Origin: Lewinellaceae bacterium
GTDB taxonomy: Bacteria; Bacteroidota; Bacteroidia; Chitinophagales; Saprospiraceae
DNA length: 64,000 nt
Direction: 5' to 3'
Assembly (NCBI GenBank): GCA_016708875.1
Contig: JADJFA010000026.1
Location: forward strand, 1 to 64,000
In this document: piece after piece, positions 9,258 to 19,300 of the stretch
Layout: the number at the start of each line of letters is the position of its first letter
How positions within the stretch are numbered: the first letter of the stretch is position 1
Notes under the pieces: model-generated
Seen by the model: only the letters and a program-made list of their open reading frames with translations
The model's database searches: none
What the model was told of the DNA's origin: nothing
Translations under genes and position numbers: made by a program

Positions 9258-10067
9258 ATGGACTTATCGATCTTAAACACCCCCTTTACACTCACAAAAG
9301 AGCAAATAGCATTTTATACCAAGCATGCATTTATAAAAATTAAAGATGTTTTTCCACCCGAAATAATTGCGTATTTCAATTCCATAATTTCAGATAAAGT
9401 TGCAGCATTAAATGAAGTGGTTGTTCCTATTGAAAAAAGAGATACCTATGGCAAGGCTTTTTTGCAATTATTTAATCTTTGGCTGGAAGATGAAAAAATA
9501 AAGGAATTGATATTTAGTACAAGGCTAGCCAAGATTGCTGCTGATTTAATGCAAGTTGATGGTGTACGCCTATATCATGACCAAGCACTCTTTAAGGAAG
9601 CGGGTGGTGGAATAACCCCATGGCACGCCGACCAACATTATTGGCCATTGTCTTCAGAAAAAACAGTGACCGCCTGGATTCCTTTACAAGCAACTCCACT
9701 TGAAATGGGACCTCTTGAGTTTAGTGCAGGAAGCCAAAATATTTTTTTTGGAAGAGAACTTTCTATTAGTGACGAGAGTGAAAATGTAATTAAAAGCAAT
9801 TTGAGAATCAACAATTTTCCGCATATTATCGAGGCGTTTGATATAGGAGAGATAAGTTTTCACTCTGGATGGATTTTTCACCGTGCAGGAGCAAATACAA
9901 CTGATAAATTAAGAAAAGTGATGACAATTATATACATGGATAAAGAAACTACCTTGAAAAAACCAGAAAACAGCGGGCAGGAAAATGATTGGAAAACGTG
10001 GTGCCCCGGAGTAGAAATTGGGCATATTGTAGACTCTCCTTTAAATCCTGTTTTGTACGAAAAATAA
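9258..10067 (+). CDS. Phytanoyl-CoA dioxygenase (PhyH) family oxygenase
   Basis: A 269-aa iron(II)/2-oxoglutarate-dependent oxygenase. The metal-binding H-x-D is seen in PWHADQHYWPL (about residues 121-131), and the distal histidine with the 2-oxoglutarate-binding arginine in HSGWIFHRAGAN (about residues 202-213). The start at ATG 9258 is 26 bases after attC-like site 4. The substrate is unknown: family members hydroxylate fatty acyl-CoAs, small metabolites or ectoine precursors. It is the last plus-strand unit of the cassette-like array. AT-rich compared with the genes after 10.2 kb. The frame is intact. Confidence 0.85.
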   Translation: MDLSILNTPFTLTKEQIAFYTKHAFIKIKDVFPPEIIAYFNSIISDKVAALNEVVVPIEKRDTYGKAFLQLFNLWLEDEKIKELIFSTRLAKIAADLMQVDGVRLYHDQALFKEAGGGITPWHADQHYWPLSSEKTVTAWIPLQATPLEMGPLEFSAGSQNIFFGRELSISDESENVIKSNLRINNFPHIIEAFDIGEISFHSGWIFHRAGANTTDKLRKVMTIIYMDKETTLKKPENSGQENDWKTWCPGVEIGHIVDSPLNPVLYEK

Positions 10068-10098
10068 CGCTTTAAGCAATTCATACGAAAAATGAAAC

Positions 10099-10116
10099 GG
10101 GGGGGGGGGGCCCCCC
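10099..10116. repeat. G12-C6 homopolymer block
   Basis: Twelve G followed directly by six C, 30 bases after the PhyH gene, then GAGGGG. It is self-complementary and lies at the point where the cassette-like array ends and minus-strand genes begin. It could be a slippage-prone hairpin, an assembly artefact, or part of a terminator. Confidence 0.6.
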
Positions 10117-10242
10117 GAGGGGCTAAAACAAAAGGCCCTTTGGAAGCTTTTTTGTGCTTTTTGTTTTGAAGGCTTAAAGAAGAAAATGTCACCATCACAC
10201 TCCGAAAAATGCTCCAGGTGGGAAGCCGAATCTACATGGTAA

Positions 10243-10725
10243 TCAAACAGGCAGCCTTGCCTCCTCAAATGCATGAAAATGCACTTCCCGCACGAAGCCC
10301 ATGTTGCCGAACAGTTTTTTGCCGCCGGGCAGGGTTTTCATACGACCGAGCCGTCGGTTTCCCCGTTCGATTTCGGCAGGGGTAGCGTGGCGGCGTTCGC
10401 CGAGTGTGCCGTAAATTTTGGTCATCGGTGGTGTGGCAAATTTTCCGAGAACCAGGCTTTTCAGCCAATACCACCGCCCGCTGTTCACCGCCATGATGCA
10501 GACCTTGGGGTTAGTTGCTGCGTTTTTGGGGATGTTTCTGGTGAAAATTTCAAAATAAAAACCTGAGAAACTGTCCCGGTTGAGGAAAAACGAGCCAATC
10601 GGCGTGATATGCGGCTGCCCGTCCTGATCCGCCGTTGCAACGGAAACGTGTAAGTTGGTGGCAAAACCATGTCGGAAATTGCGGCGGATGATTGGCCAAT
10701 TTTCCTTCGTGATTGGTGCGGACAT
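10243..10725 (-). CDS. Pyridoxamine 5'-phosphate oxidase-like (FMN-binding split barrel) protein
   Basis: About 160 aa from the start chosen at 10725 (MSAPITKENW); an in-frame ATG at 10782 would add 19 residues that look non-coding. The middle fits a flavin-binding split barrel: ATADQDGQPHITPIGSFFLN, then NPKVCIMAVNS and GTLGERRHATPAEIERGNRR. Such proteins bind FMN or F420-like cofactors and reduce small molecules or handle heme; this one cannot be assigned a substrate. It is convergent with the PhyH gene and divergent from the aldo/keto reductase, with about 160 bases between. The frame is intact. Confidence 0.78.
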   Translation of the reverse strand: MSAPITKENWPIIRRNFRHGFATNLHVSVATADQDGQPHITPIGSFFLNRDSFSGFYFEIFTRNIPKNAATNPKVCIMAVNSGRWYWLKSLVLGKFATPPMTKIYGTLGERRHATPAEIERGNRRLGRMKTLPGGKKLFGNMGFVREVHFHAFEEARLPV

Positions 10726-10883
10726 AAATTTTGTTTTCGGGTGAAACAGGAAGGCTTGGGTATTGGTTTTGAACGGGAACACATTTTCCCGTATCTATGC
10801 AATGTGCTGTATGTCAGACAGGCAGCGGGCATTCGGGATTGGGTTCATGGGCGTACACAAAATCATTTAAATTCAAATAAAAT

Positions 10884-11837
10884 ATGAAACTGGTTAATCT
10901 TGGATCACAAGGCCTTCGTGTGCCGGCAATCGGTTTGGGTTGCATGGGTATGTCGGATTTTTACGGCGACTCCTCAGAATCTCAAAATCTTCGCGTGCTC
11001 GATCAGGCAGCAGCAATTGGGTGCACGTTTTGGGATACGGCTGACATGTACGGCCCGTTTACAAATGAAATCTTATTGTCAAAAGCACTTCAGGGCCGCC
11101 GCAGCCAAATTACCCTGGCAACTAAATTTGGCGTTTCCCGAAAGGAAGACGGCAGCTGGCAGGGGATTAAAGGAAATGCGGATTATGTAAAGGCTTGTTG
11201 CGATGCCTCTTTAAAACGCCTCGGCACGGATTACATTGATCTCTACTATCAGCATCGCCTGGATCCTAAAACGCCGATCGAGGAAACGGTGGGCGCTTTG
11301 GCAGATCTCGTGAAAGCAGGAAAAGTACGCTATATCGGCCTGTCTGAGGCAGACCCCGAAATCATCGCCCGCGCGCACGAGGTGCATCTCATTAGCGCGC
11401 TCCAAACCGAATATTCCTTGTGGTCCCGGGAGGTAGAGGCCGACATTCTTCCGACGATTCAACGGCTTAACATCGGATTTGTCGCTTACAGCCCCCTTGG
11501 CCGTGGATTTTTAACTGGAGCAATACGGTCGCGAAACGATCTGAAATCAGGCGACTGGAGATTGGAGAATCCGCGGTTTTCCGAAGAGGCCATCGCGAGA
11601 AACAGCCGCCTGGCCGATGTTGTAGCGGAAATCGCAAAAGAGATCGAAGCCACAGCTGCTCAAGTCGCATTGGCATGGCTCCTCTCGCGCAAAATCCCCC
11701 TCGCCGCAATACCTGGAACACGCAGCATTGAACGCCTGGAGGAAAACTGGGCTTCACAAAATATAACGCTGCAAACGGAACATCTGGACCGACTTGAATT
11801 TCTTATCAAGGAGGGTGTGGTGGGAAACAGGTACTAG
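10884..11837 (+). CDS. Aldo/keto reductase
   Basis: NADPH-dependent oxidoreductase of the aldo/keto reductase superfamily, 317 aa, a TIM barrel. The catalytic tetrad is visible: Asp and Tyr in WDTADMYGP (about residues 50-58), Lys in LATKFGV (about residue 85) and His in YYQHRLDP (about residue 118). The C-terminal cofactor region has AIPGTRSIERLEEN. Sequence style (GLGCMGMSDFYG) is that of the YhdN/IolS-like bacterial group acting on small carbonyl compounds; the substrate is not predictable. It stands alone, divergent from the split-barrel protein. The frame is intact and the start is well placed. Confidence 0.92.
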   Translation: MKLVNLGSQGLRVPAIGLGCMGMSDFYGDSSESQNLRVLDQAAAIGCTFWDTADMYGPFTNEILLSKALQGRRSQITLATKFGVSRKEDGSWQGIKGNADYVKACCDASLKRLGTDYIDLYYQHRLDPKTPIEETVGALADLVKAGKVRYIGLSEADPEIIARAHEVHLISALQTEYSLWSREVEADILPTIQRLNIGFVAYSPLGRGFLTGAIRSRNDLKSGDWRLENPRFSEEAIARNSRLADVVAEIAKEIEATAAQVALAWLLSRKIPLAAIPGTRSIERLEENWASQNITLQTEHLDRLEFLIKEGVVGNRY

Positions 11838-12031
11838 AGTGTGTATGATGTCACAAACAACAGCCTTTCGACTACCACAAAAAAATAAAAACAGGCCACC
11901 CAAACGATATGCGATTTAGATATTCAGTTTGGTTTATAGTAAATATAACAAGTGTAGGCTTTAAATTGGCGCTGATATCTATAAGATAGATGCTTCGGCC
12001 TATTGTACCGCACAATATAAAATAATTTAAC

Positions 12032-12526
12032 ATGGGGGAACAAGTATTCCAATTAACCACCCAATACAAATATGCAGTTTTGCGCGTCATTTGTTTTTCA
12101 TTTTTGTCATTCATTCTATTTTTTGGAATTCTTATTGTCATAATGGGCTTTTTCCCTGTAGATTGGAGGATGCCGTTATTTATGCTTTCAACCATTCCCC
12201 TTATAATCTTCTTGGATAAGTATACAAAGAGTATAGGAAAGTATGAAGTAACTTTGAAAATAGATTTGGAAGCGATGCGTATTGCTCCTTTGTTTGAAGA
12301 ATACAATGAAAAAATTTACCTTTGGGCAGATCTAAAGGAATTTCGTTTGATCACGTTTCCACCTAGCCCTGGGTTTAACGGCGTTGTTTACATCAAATGG
12401 CAGGATGGTGATTCTCACCATTTTAGTGGTCAGGATTTGGATGATTTTTATCATTATTTGCAATTTAATTTTCCTAAAAAAGAATGGAGTTTCTTGGGGA
12501 GGCCCAAAAAGCCTTTTACTCATTAG
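12032..12526 (+). CDS. Uncharacterised membrane protein ending in a palindromic repeat
   Basis: A 164-aa protein of unknown family. Two hydrophobic segments (about residues 18-40 and 45-61) are followed by a soluble C-terminal domain with alternating strands (KYEVTLKIDLEAMRI, KIYLWADLKEFRLI, VVYIKWQDGDSHHFSG). This resembles the two-helix-plus-PH-like layout of several small bacterial membrane proteins, but that is a guess. The stop codon (TAG, 12524-12526) lies inside the left end of the 170-bp palindrome that follows, so the element supplies the gene's end. The frame is intact. Confidence 0.7.
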   Translation: MGEQVFQLTTQYKYAVLRVICFSFLSFILFFGILIVIMGFFPVDWRMPLFMLSTIPLIIFLDKYTKSIGKYEVTLKIDLEAMRIAPLFEEYNEKIYLWADLKEFRLITFPPSPGFNGVVYIKWQDGDSHHFSGQDLDDFYHYLQFNFPKKEWSFLGRPKKPFTH

Positions 12527-12692
12527 AGTGTGTCTGAAAAATGCTTGCCGGGCTGAAAACGCATCTTTTGGAACCTGTGCTGCGTGTCTTTTTGGGGCAA
12601 TAGAACACCGCTATTCCCCCAAAAAGGTACACTTACCCAGAACCCAAAAACTGCATTTTCATCTCCGGCAGCATTTTTCAGACACACTCTAA
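12523..12692. repeat. 170-bp inverted repeat, MITE-like
   Basis: Ends 12523-12545 and 12670-12692 are exact reverse complements (23 bp; right end reads CAGACACACTCTAA). The interior remains imperfectly self-complementary throughout, so both strands encode nearly the same peptide (RVCLKNA...KHFSDTL). The whole element can fold as one long hairpin. No transposase is inside. It is either a non-autonomous mobile element or a large terminator. Confidence 0.7.
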
Positions 12693-12845
12693 TTTTCAGC
12701 ATCAACGAGATAAAAATCTTGCTTCTAACCACAAATTGAAGTTCTAAATTATATAGGTGCATCAAAGGACGTTTAAACCAGACAAAAGAAATTTCAATAA
12801 TATTGGAGCTGAATTTTACATTTTTTATAAATTATTAAAAGACTT

Positions 12846-13987
12846 TTAAAACGCCTCTCCTGTAAAAATATAAAAACTAACCCCCTCCCTCGTAAAACCA
12901 GCGTCCAGGCGAACAAAAATGTCCTTTTTTGGAAAAATCAAATAGCGCAAACCGGCGCCTCCTGCCAACCTTACATTCCGCGTGCTGAGCATATCGAGCG
13001 AGGGCGACACGGCTCCGGCGCTCATGAATACGGCTCCACCCACACGTTTGCTAAAGGGAAAAGGCAACCAGCGATACTCTGCCTGTGCAGCATAATAATG
13101 CCGGTCTCTGAACCGTCCTGTATAATAACCGCGCATCATCATCTCGTTTCCCATGAGGCTAAGCATATTGAAAGGCGCATTGCCCAGCACGGCACTTCCG
13201 CTCACTTGCATGGCCAGCACTGTCTTGGGATTAATTTGGTGGTATCGGCGCAGTTCGCCACTGAAAACCTCAAATGCATAGTCGCTGCCCAGGGGCTCGC
13301 TGTAATGCAGCCATGCCAACTCCCCAAACCAGCCCGCTCTGGTATTGAGCATATTGGGCCGGGAATCGTACACCAGGCTGAGGCCTGCGCCTATGTTCGT
13401 CGAGCCACCTGAACCTTCTGGCAGGGGACGACTAGGTTGCTCGCCGCCAAAATCTACCTTCGACAAACGCTGCATATCGGCCTGTAAGCCAGCAAACCAA
13501 TTGCCTTTGACTTGTCGCAACACCCGTTGCCGCAGCAAAACATAATTACCATCCACTACCACAGGGTCTGCCTCCGGCGCATCAGGCCCGATACCATAAT
13601 AAAACAAGGGGAATCGCTGGAACCTCATCTTGCCCAGCAACAACCACCGGTCGCGATGGGTATAAATGGCATTTTCCAACCAAAGTCCATATTGAGAACG
13701 CAGCGTTATAAACCCAAAGGCTGTGACTTCACTCATGCGGTTTTGCTTATAATCGTTTTTTGCATGAAACAACAAAGACGAAGCAATCCCAAACTCAAAA
13801 CTGGTTTCAGGGGAATACCCAATGGTTGGGTAAGCCAAAAAACGAGGGCGTTCTGGGGGACGGTCGTCTTTGGTGAAACGCGTCAAGAGCCTGATGAAGA
13901 GGGAACTGGAATCAGATTGGGCCGATAAAGGCAGGGCGGCAAAAGAAGCATCGTTGTCCCTACCAGTAATCTTTGATTAAATATCAT
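12846..13987 (-). CDS. Outer-membrane beta-barrel protein, Omp85/surface-antigen-like (frameshifted in signal peptide)
   Basis: About 380 aa. The body (12846-13886) is rich in alternating strands with aromatic girdles and ends in phenylalanine (FTGEAF), as outer-membrane barrels do. GDPxPxNMLSLMGNEMMMRGYYTGRFRD-like content (NMLSLMGNEMMMRGYY) and the final YRWLPFPFSKRVGGAVF section resemble the barrel of BamA/TamA-type surface antigens. The ATG at 13987 begins a signal peptide in another frame (MIFNQRLLVGTTMLLLPP). Restoring one C near 13940 joins it to LPLSAQSDSSS, a good signal-peptidase site. I therefore extend the gene to 13987. No POTRA domain is visible, so the exact role is unclear. 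Confidence 0.75.
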
Positions 13988-14244
13988 ATTATGTTCGGTA
14001 TCAGTGGATTGTATCTGTATTTTAAATGGATTGAGCGGCAAAGGTATTGGCAGATTCAAAGGCAACAGGCTTAGCCTAAAAGGATTCAAGTTTCAAACGC
14101 AACAAATTTAGTTTTCTCCCAGGCTGCTGGATAAAACACAAGACCATTCTCTAAAAGCAGACAAAATTCTGACAAAATCCTTCCAACGCCCATATCCTTC
14201 AGTCCGTCTTAAGGATGATTCATTTTTTTAAATCATCCGAATTT

Positions 14245-15912
14245 ATGAAAGTAAAAATTCCTTTTATCCCGATTGTACTGCTCCTCTTGCCGCTTTCCAA
14301 TCATGCCCAGACCTGGAAATGGGCACAAACCCTCGGCTCACCTAATACCATTACCGCCGTAAAAAACATCCGTCCCTACACTGGCACGAGCGTGCTGCTA
14401 AGCGGCTCCTATGCCGCGCCCACGCTGACATTCGGCAGCCAAACCCTCCACAATGCCGGGCAGGACGACGGCTTTGTGGCCATTGCAGACGATGCCGGAC
14501 AATATGCCTGGGCTGCCCAATTCGGCGGTTCGGGGCGCGATTTCGTCGTAGATGCTGCCGCTGCCCCCAATGGCGATTTCGTGGTGGCGGGCAATTTCCA
14601 CAGCATTTCCCTGTCCATTGGCGGCACAAACCTGTTCAACAGCGGCGAAACGGATGCCTTCTTGGTGAAGTACAACCAGGACAAAACCCTTGCCTGGGTC
14701 AAAAAAATCGGTACTGCTGACATTGAAGAAGTAAGTGCTGTAGTCCTGGATGCCGGCGGTAATACCTATGTGTCAGGGCAGGTGACAGATAAATTCTCCC
14801 TGAAAACCCTGTATGTATTCCTGCGAAAATATGATGAGACTGGCAATCTCGTTTGGGAGACAATTGGGACGATTCAGGGTGGCCTCTTGCAAGCCACTGC
14901 GCTGACGATCGATGAACAACAAAACATTTACCTCGGTGGTTTGGTCTCCGGAACGGTGGCATTCGACGGCATTAGCTTTTCGAGTGATTGGGATTATTCA
15001 GCCTTTATAGTGAAATACAATGCTTCCGGCTTGCTACTCGATAATACCGTCTTACACGAACTGGATAAATTTAATGGCTTACAGGCACATGAAAACTATA
15101 TTTATGCCTGTGCTGAAAAGGTGAACTGGGGACTTGGCTGGGGTTGGCCTCTTGCCGATTCGAAGATTCACGTGCTTAAATTCGACACGGAGCTCAATAC
15201 CCTTTGGGAAAATCTTGCAGGAGGGGACAGCACCTCGCAAAGCCTGGATATCGCCAAAAGCATCAGTGTGGACAGCCTTGGAAATGCATATGTCACAGGC
15301 TATTTTTTCAGCGACACCCTTGATTTTGCAGGGCAGGCATTGCCCAACTTTTTCAATGTGCACTATTACTACCCGCAAATTTTCGTGTTCAAATACGCGC
15401 CTTCCGGCGAGGAACTTTGGGGTAAATCCTTCGGCGGCATCCACGCGGATGAAGGCGCAAGTATCCACGCTTTCGGCGACGACCAATTCTACCTCGGCGG
15501 CAATTTCGAATCCAACCCAGTGGCTTTCGGCGCTTACGAGATCCAGAACTTGGGTGTCTTGGATTCCATGTACGTACACCTTAAACCAAGTCGTTATGTG
15601 CGCAAGCCAATGGGTTTCCTCGCTGTTTTCGACAAAAACCTGAGCAGTACCAATCCTTTACCTGCCTTCCAGCAGATCGCCCTCTTTCCGAATCCCGCTG
15701 ACGACCACATCACGCTACGGTTGAAATCGCCGACCCAATCGCCCATTACCCTGCAAATCAGCACATTGGACGGGCGAATATTGCAGCAGTCTGAATACAG
15801 TGGGCAACTCCTCGAGATCCGGGAAAACCTGAGCGGGCTGGCGCCGGGACTTTATTTCGTTACCTTGAGAACGGAGCGCGGACTGTTTTCCGGTAAATTT
15901 GTAAAAGGGTAA
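14245..15912 (+). CDS. T9SS-exported beta-propeller (SBBP-like) protein
   Basis: About 555 aa. The start at ATG 14245 (MKVKIPF) puts a signal peptide at the N-terminus (cleavage near NHAQ); an ATG ten codons upstream is less likely. The body is built of repeated blades of about 50-55 residues with the pattern DAFLVKYN...LAWVKKIGT...VVLDAGGNTYVSGQ, the SBBP/beta-propeller style common in Bacteroidota surface proteins. The C-terminus (IALFPNPADDHITLRL to GKFVKG) is a T9SS type A sorting domain, so the protein should be carried over the outer membrane and attached or released. The ligand is unknown. The frame is intact. Confidence 0.88.
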   Translation: MKVKIPFIPIVLLLLPLSNHAQTWKWAQTLGSPNTITAVKNIRPYTGTSVLLSGSYAAPTLTFGSQTLHNAGQDDGFVAIADDAGQYAWAAQFGGSGRDFVVDAAAAPNGDFVVAGNFHSISLSIGGTNLFNSGETDAFLVKYNQDKTLAWVKKIGTADIEEVSAVVLDAGGNTYVSGQVTDKFSLKTLYVFLRKYDETGNLVWETIGTIQGGLLQATALTIDEQQNIYLGGLVSGTVAFDGISFSSDWDYSAFIVKYNASGLLLDNTVLHELDKFNGLQAHENYIYACAEKVNWGLGWGWPLADSKIHVLKFDTELNTLWENLAGGDSTSQSLDIAKSISVDSLGNAYVTGYFFSDTLDFAGQALPNFFNVHYYYPQIFVFKYAPSGEELWGKSFGGIHADEGASIHAFGDDQFYLGGNFESNPVAFGAYEIQNLGVLDSMYVHLKPSRYVRKPMGFLAVFDKNLSSTNPLPAFQQIALFPNPADDHITLRLKSPTQSPITLQISTLDGRILQQSEYSGQLLEIRENLSGLAPGLYFVTLRTERGLFSGKFVKG

Positions 15913-16328
15913 AAACGGCTCAAGTAAAAACATCAAAAAAGCATTACTTTTCCCCATGTAGCGTAATTTGAACCACAAAAGGCACAAACATGAGTCATCC
16001 CAAATTTTGAAAAGTCCCTTTAGGGACTGAATATCGGTAGAAAACAAATGAAAATATGGGTTGACGTGCCGTAGGTACGCAATATGGAATACGCAGATCG
16101 CGTACCTACGGCACGCTTTTTCATCGAAAACAACATTTTCTACCGATATTTCGTCCCGCTGGGACGTACAAGTCTCAAAATCAGGGATGACTCATATTTG
16201 TGCCTTTTGTGGTTCAAATTATGTCAAGTTTGATGTTGCAACGGAATGGATCTTTAATATTATAAAATTTGGGGTGACTCATGGTGCTCATAAACCACAA
16301 CCGATTTTAATCAAAAAATTGATAATCA
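15913..16328. repeat. Nested inverted-repeat element, copy A of a dispersed family
   Basis: This 416-bp gap has no gene and is almost all repeat. Outer flanks 15919-15988 and about 16220-16283 match, base for base with few changes, the two ends of copy B at 54982-55173. The inner unit 15990-16195 has ends ATGAGTCATCCCAAATTTTG and its inverse. It holds further nested palindromes, including a CGTGCCGTAGGTACGC stem (about 16057-16114) and a TCGGTAGAAAA/TTTTCTACCGA stem. The ATGAGTCAYCCC motif recurs at 46972, 54947 and 55157. Confidence 0.7.
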
Positions 16329-19300
16329 ATGCTTTGCAATGCCCTAAAGTGTAAAATTGCCCTATTTATATTGGCAGTTATTGCCAGTCAACATACGCAG
16401 GCTCAAATACAGATCAACGAATTGCTCGCCGTCAATTCCACCATCGTTTATGATCCTGATTTCGGCGAGTTTTCGGACTGGGTAGAACTGCGCAATTCCT
16501 CTGCCACAGCCGTCAACCTCTCCGGCTACACCCTCACCGACGATCCCGAGGAGCAGGACAAATGGACATTGCCTGCACTAAGCCTTGCACCCGGCGAACT
16601 CCTGCTCGTTTGGACAGACGGGCTGGATAAACGCCCCAGCGACACAGCCTTTGTAGCCTATAAAAACGCCGTGGCGACCATGACCGCTTTACACACCGGC
16701 TTCCGCCTCAGCGGGGATGGGGAATACCTTGGTTTGTTCAACCCACAGAGAAATCTGGAGGATGAAATTATGTATTGCACACAAGCCAACGATGTGTCGT
16801 ATGGGCGCAGCCCGGCGACTCCCGCACTCTGGCTTTATTTCAGCGAGCCGACGCCCGGCGAACCCAACTCGCCATACGGTTCTGCGACCATGGAAACACC
16901 CGGTTTACCCGTTTTTCGCTTCCCGAAGGCTTACCCCACCCCGCAGACCTTGCACCTAAGCACGCAGGAACCGGGTGCTGTCATCCGCTTCAGCTCGATG
17001 GCACAACGCCCAACAGCGATTCTCCGATATTTACGGACAGTTTCCCGTTGAATCTCAACCTCAGCATCAAGGCAAGGCTCTTCGTGCCGGGCAAAATGCC
17101 GGGCAAGGTGGTCACAAAATCCTATTTCATCAATGAAAACAACCAACTGCCCGTACTCTCCATCAGTTCCAACGCCGCGAACCTCTACGGTTTCGATTTC
17201 GGCATTCTGCAAAATGCCATCAAAGACCGGGAAGTACCCGCCACGATTGAGTACTTCGAGCCGGGCACGGGGCAAAGGGCTTTCCTCGCGGGCGTAGGCT
17301 TGCGGGTGTTTGGCACCTCAATTTACAACCTGCCGCAACGCCCGATTTCCGTGCGTTTTAAGGAAAAATACGGCAACGAAATCCTGAAATACCCGCTGTT
17401 CGAGGGCAAGCCCATTCCCCAGTACACGGCTTTTTTGCTGCGAAACGGCGGTAATGACTATAACACCGCCTATTTTCGGGATGGGCTTGGCGTCCAGCTC
17501 GTGAAAGGCAAAATGGACATTGATTATCAGGACTATAAGCCCTGTGCTGTGTTCATCAACGGTGCGTACAATGGCATTTACGAACTCCGGGAACGCCTCG
17601 ACGAAAAGTACATCGGCAGCAACCACGAAATCAACGCCGATAACCTTGACTATCTCGAAGATAGTTTGAATGTGGTGGCCGGCGACCAATTTGATTTTCT
17701 GGAACTGATGGATTTTGTAAGGCAAAACGATCTCGCCGACTCCGCCAGTTTTGCCCAGGTTGCTGGACAAATTGACCTCAACGAATTCAGCAACTACATG
17801 ATTCTCAGGGCTTTTATCGGGTATCAAATCGCCGACCTCAACAACCGCTATTGGCGCAACCGGGACACCGACGGCAAATGGCGCTGGATCGCTGCCGACC
17901 TCGAACACGCCTTCGGGCAACTCGGCGGCGACCCCGTTTCGGAAAACACCATCGCCAAACTCGCCGGGCTTTCCGGCCAGCTGCCCGAATGGGCCACCCT
18001 GCTCTTCAACCGCCTGCTGCAAAACCCTGGCTTCCGCGACGGCTTCATCCAACGCTCGGCGGCGTACCTGAACACCATTTTCCAGCCCAGCGTCACCCTC
18101 GCCACGGTGGACAGCCTGAAAAACCTGCTGCAAACCCAGATGCCGAGGCATATTGGTCGCTGGCAGTCGCCGCCCTCTTTACAGGCCTGGCAAGGCAATA
18201 TCAACTTCATCAAGTCCTTTTTGGAAAATAGACCGACCCACTACCGTCAGCACCTGACCGAACTGTTTGGAAAACAGGACAGTGTACTCGTGTCCATGCA
18301 AATCGTCGGGCAGGGCAAGGTGCTGCTGAGCGGCGTGGCTTTTTCCGAAAATATGCAAGGCCATTTTTCAAAAACACCCAAATCCAATTGTATGCCGTGC
18401 CAGCTCCCGGCTACCGCTTTGTGGCTTGGCAGGGGCTGAACAGCGCAGACGAAAATGCCGATCTGATGCCCATGGGCGACACCTCATTCACCGCGGTTTT
18501 TGCGCCTTTGACCAATATCAGCATCATTCCGCCCCTCCTCTCTGCTGACACCACGCTGGCGGCAGCCGCCTCGCCGTGGTATGGGTTCGAGGATATAACT
18601 GTGCTGCCCGGCGCCCGCCTGACCGTGGAAGCGGGGGCAACGCTGCTGCTGAGCGATGGCGTTTGTATCAATGTGCAGGGCGGACTCCATCTCGATGGCT
18701 CGCCCGGCCAGCGCATCAGCGTCCAATCTGACCCCTCGCCTTCTGCAAGGCGCTCGTATAGTGGGCAGTCGGGTTATTGGGGCAGCATCACTGCGGATGC
18801 GCCGACAGACAGCCTTATCTTCCGTTATGCCGACCTGCGAGGCGGCAGTTTCGGCGGGACAGGAACCGCCATTTTTCCACCATTTCCACGTACGATTGCC
18901 CATTGAGGGTAGAACACTCGACCATTGCCGAAGGCAAAGCGCCCCTCATCGCAAGGGGAGGCAGTGCCTACATCGGGCATTCGGAATTCCACACTTTCGT
19001 GAGCTGCAACGGTTTCATCAGCCTTTACGACATGGATGCACCACTCATCGAGTATTGTGTATTCAGGGGAAACCGTGCCATCAATACCGACGGCATTGAT
19101 CTGAAGGGCATCACCAACGGCATCGTGCGGCACAACGAGGTGTATGGCTTCCTCGGCTCGAACTGCGACGGCATTGACTTCGGGATTTACTCGCTGAACA
19201 ACCTCGTGGAGCACAACATTATCCACGATTGCTCGGACAAAGGCATCTCCATCGGCTCACAGTCCAATGCGCTCATCCGCCGCAATGTGATTTATGACTG

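Noticed and set aside
2220..10242. Integron integrase gene
   Set aside because: All frames in the array were assigned to other families; no tyrosine-recombinase motif was found, so the array is called integrase-less.
17318..18151. 277-aa minus-strand frame inside the CotH-like gene
   Set aside because: Overlaps the conserved CotH region completely and contains no family motif.
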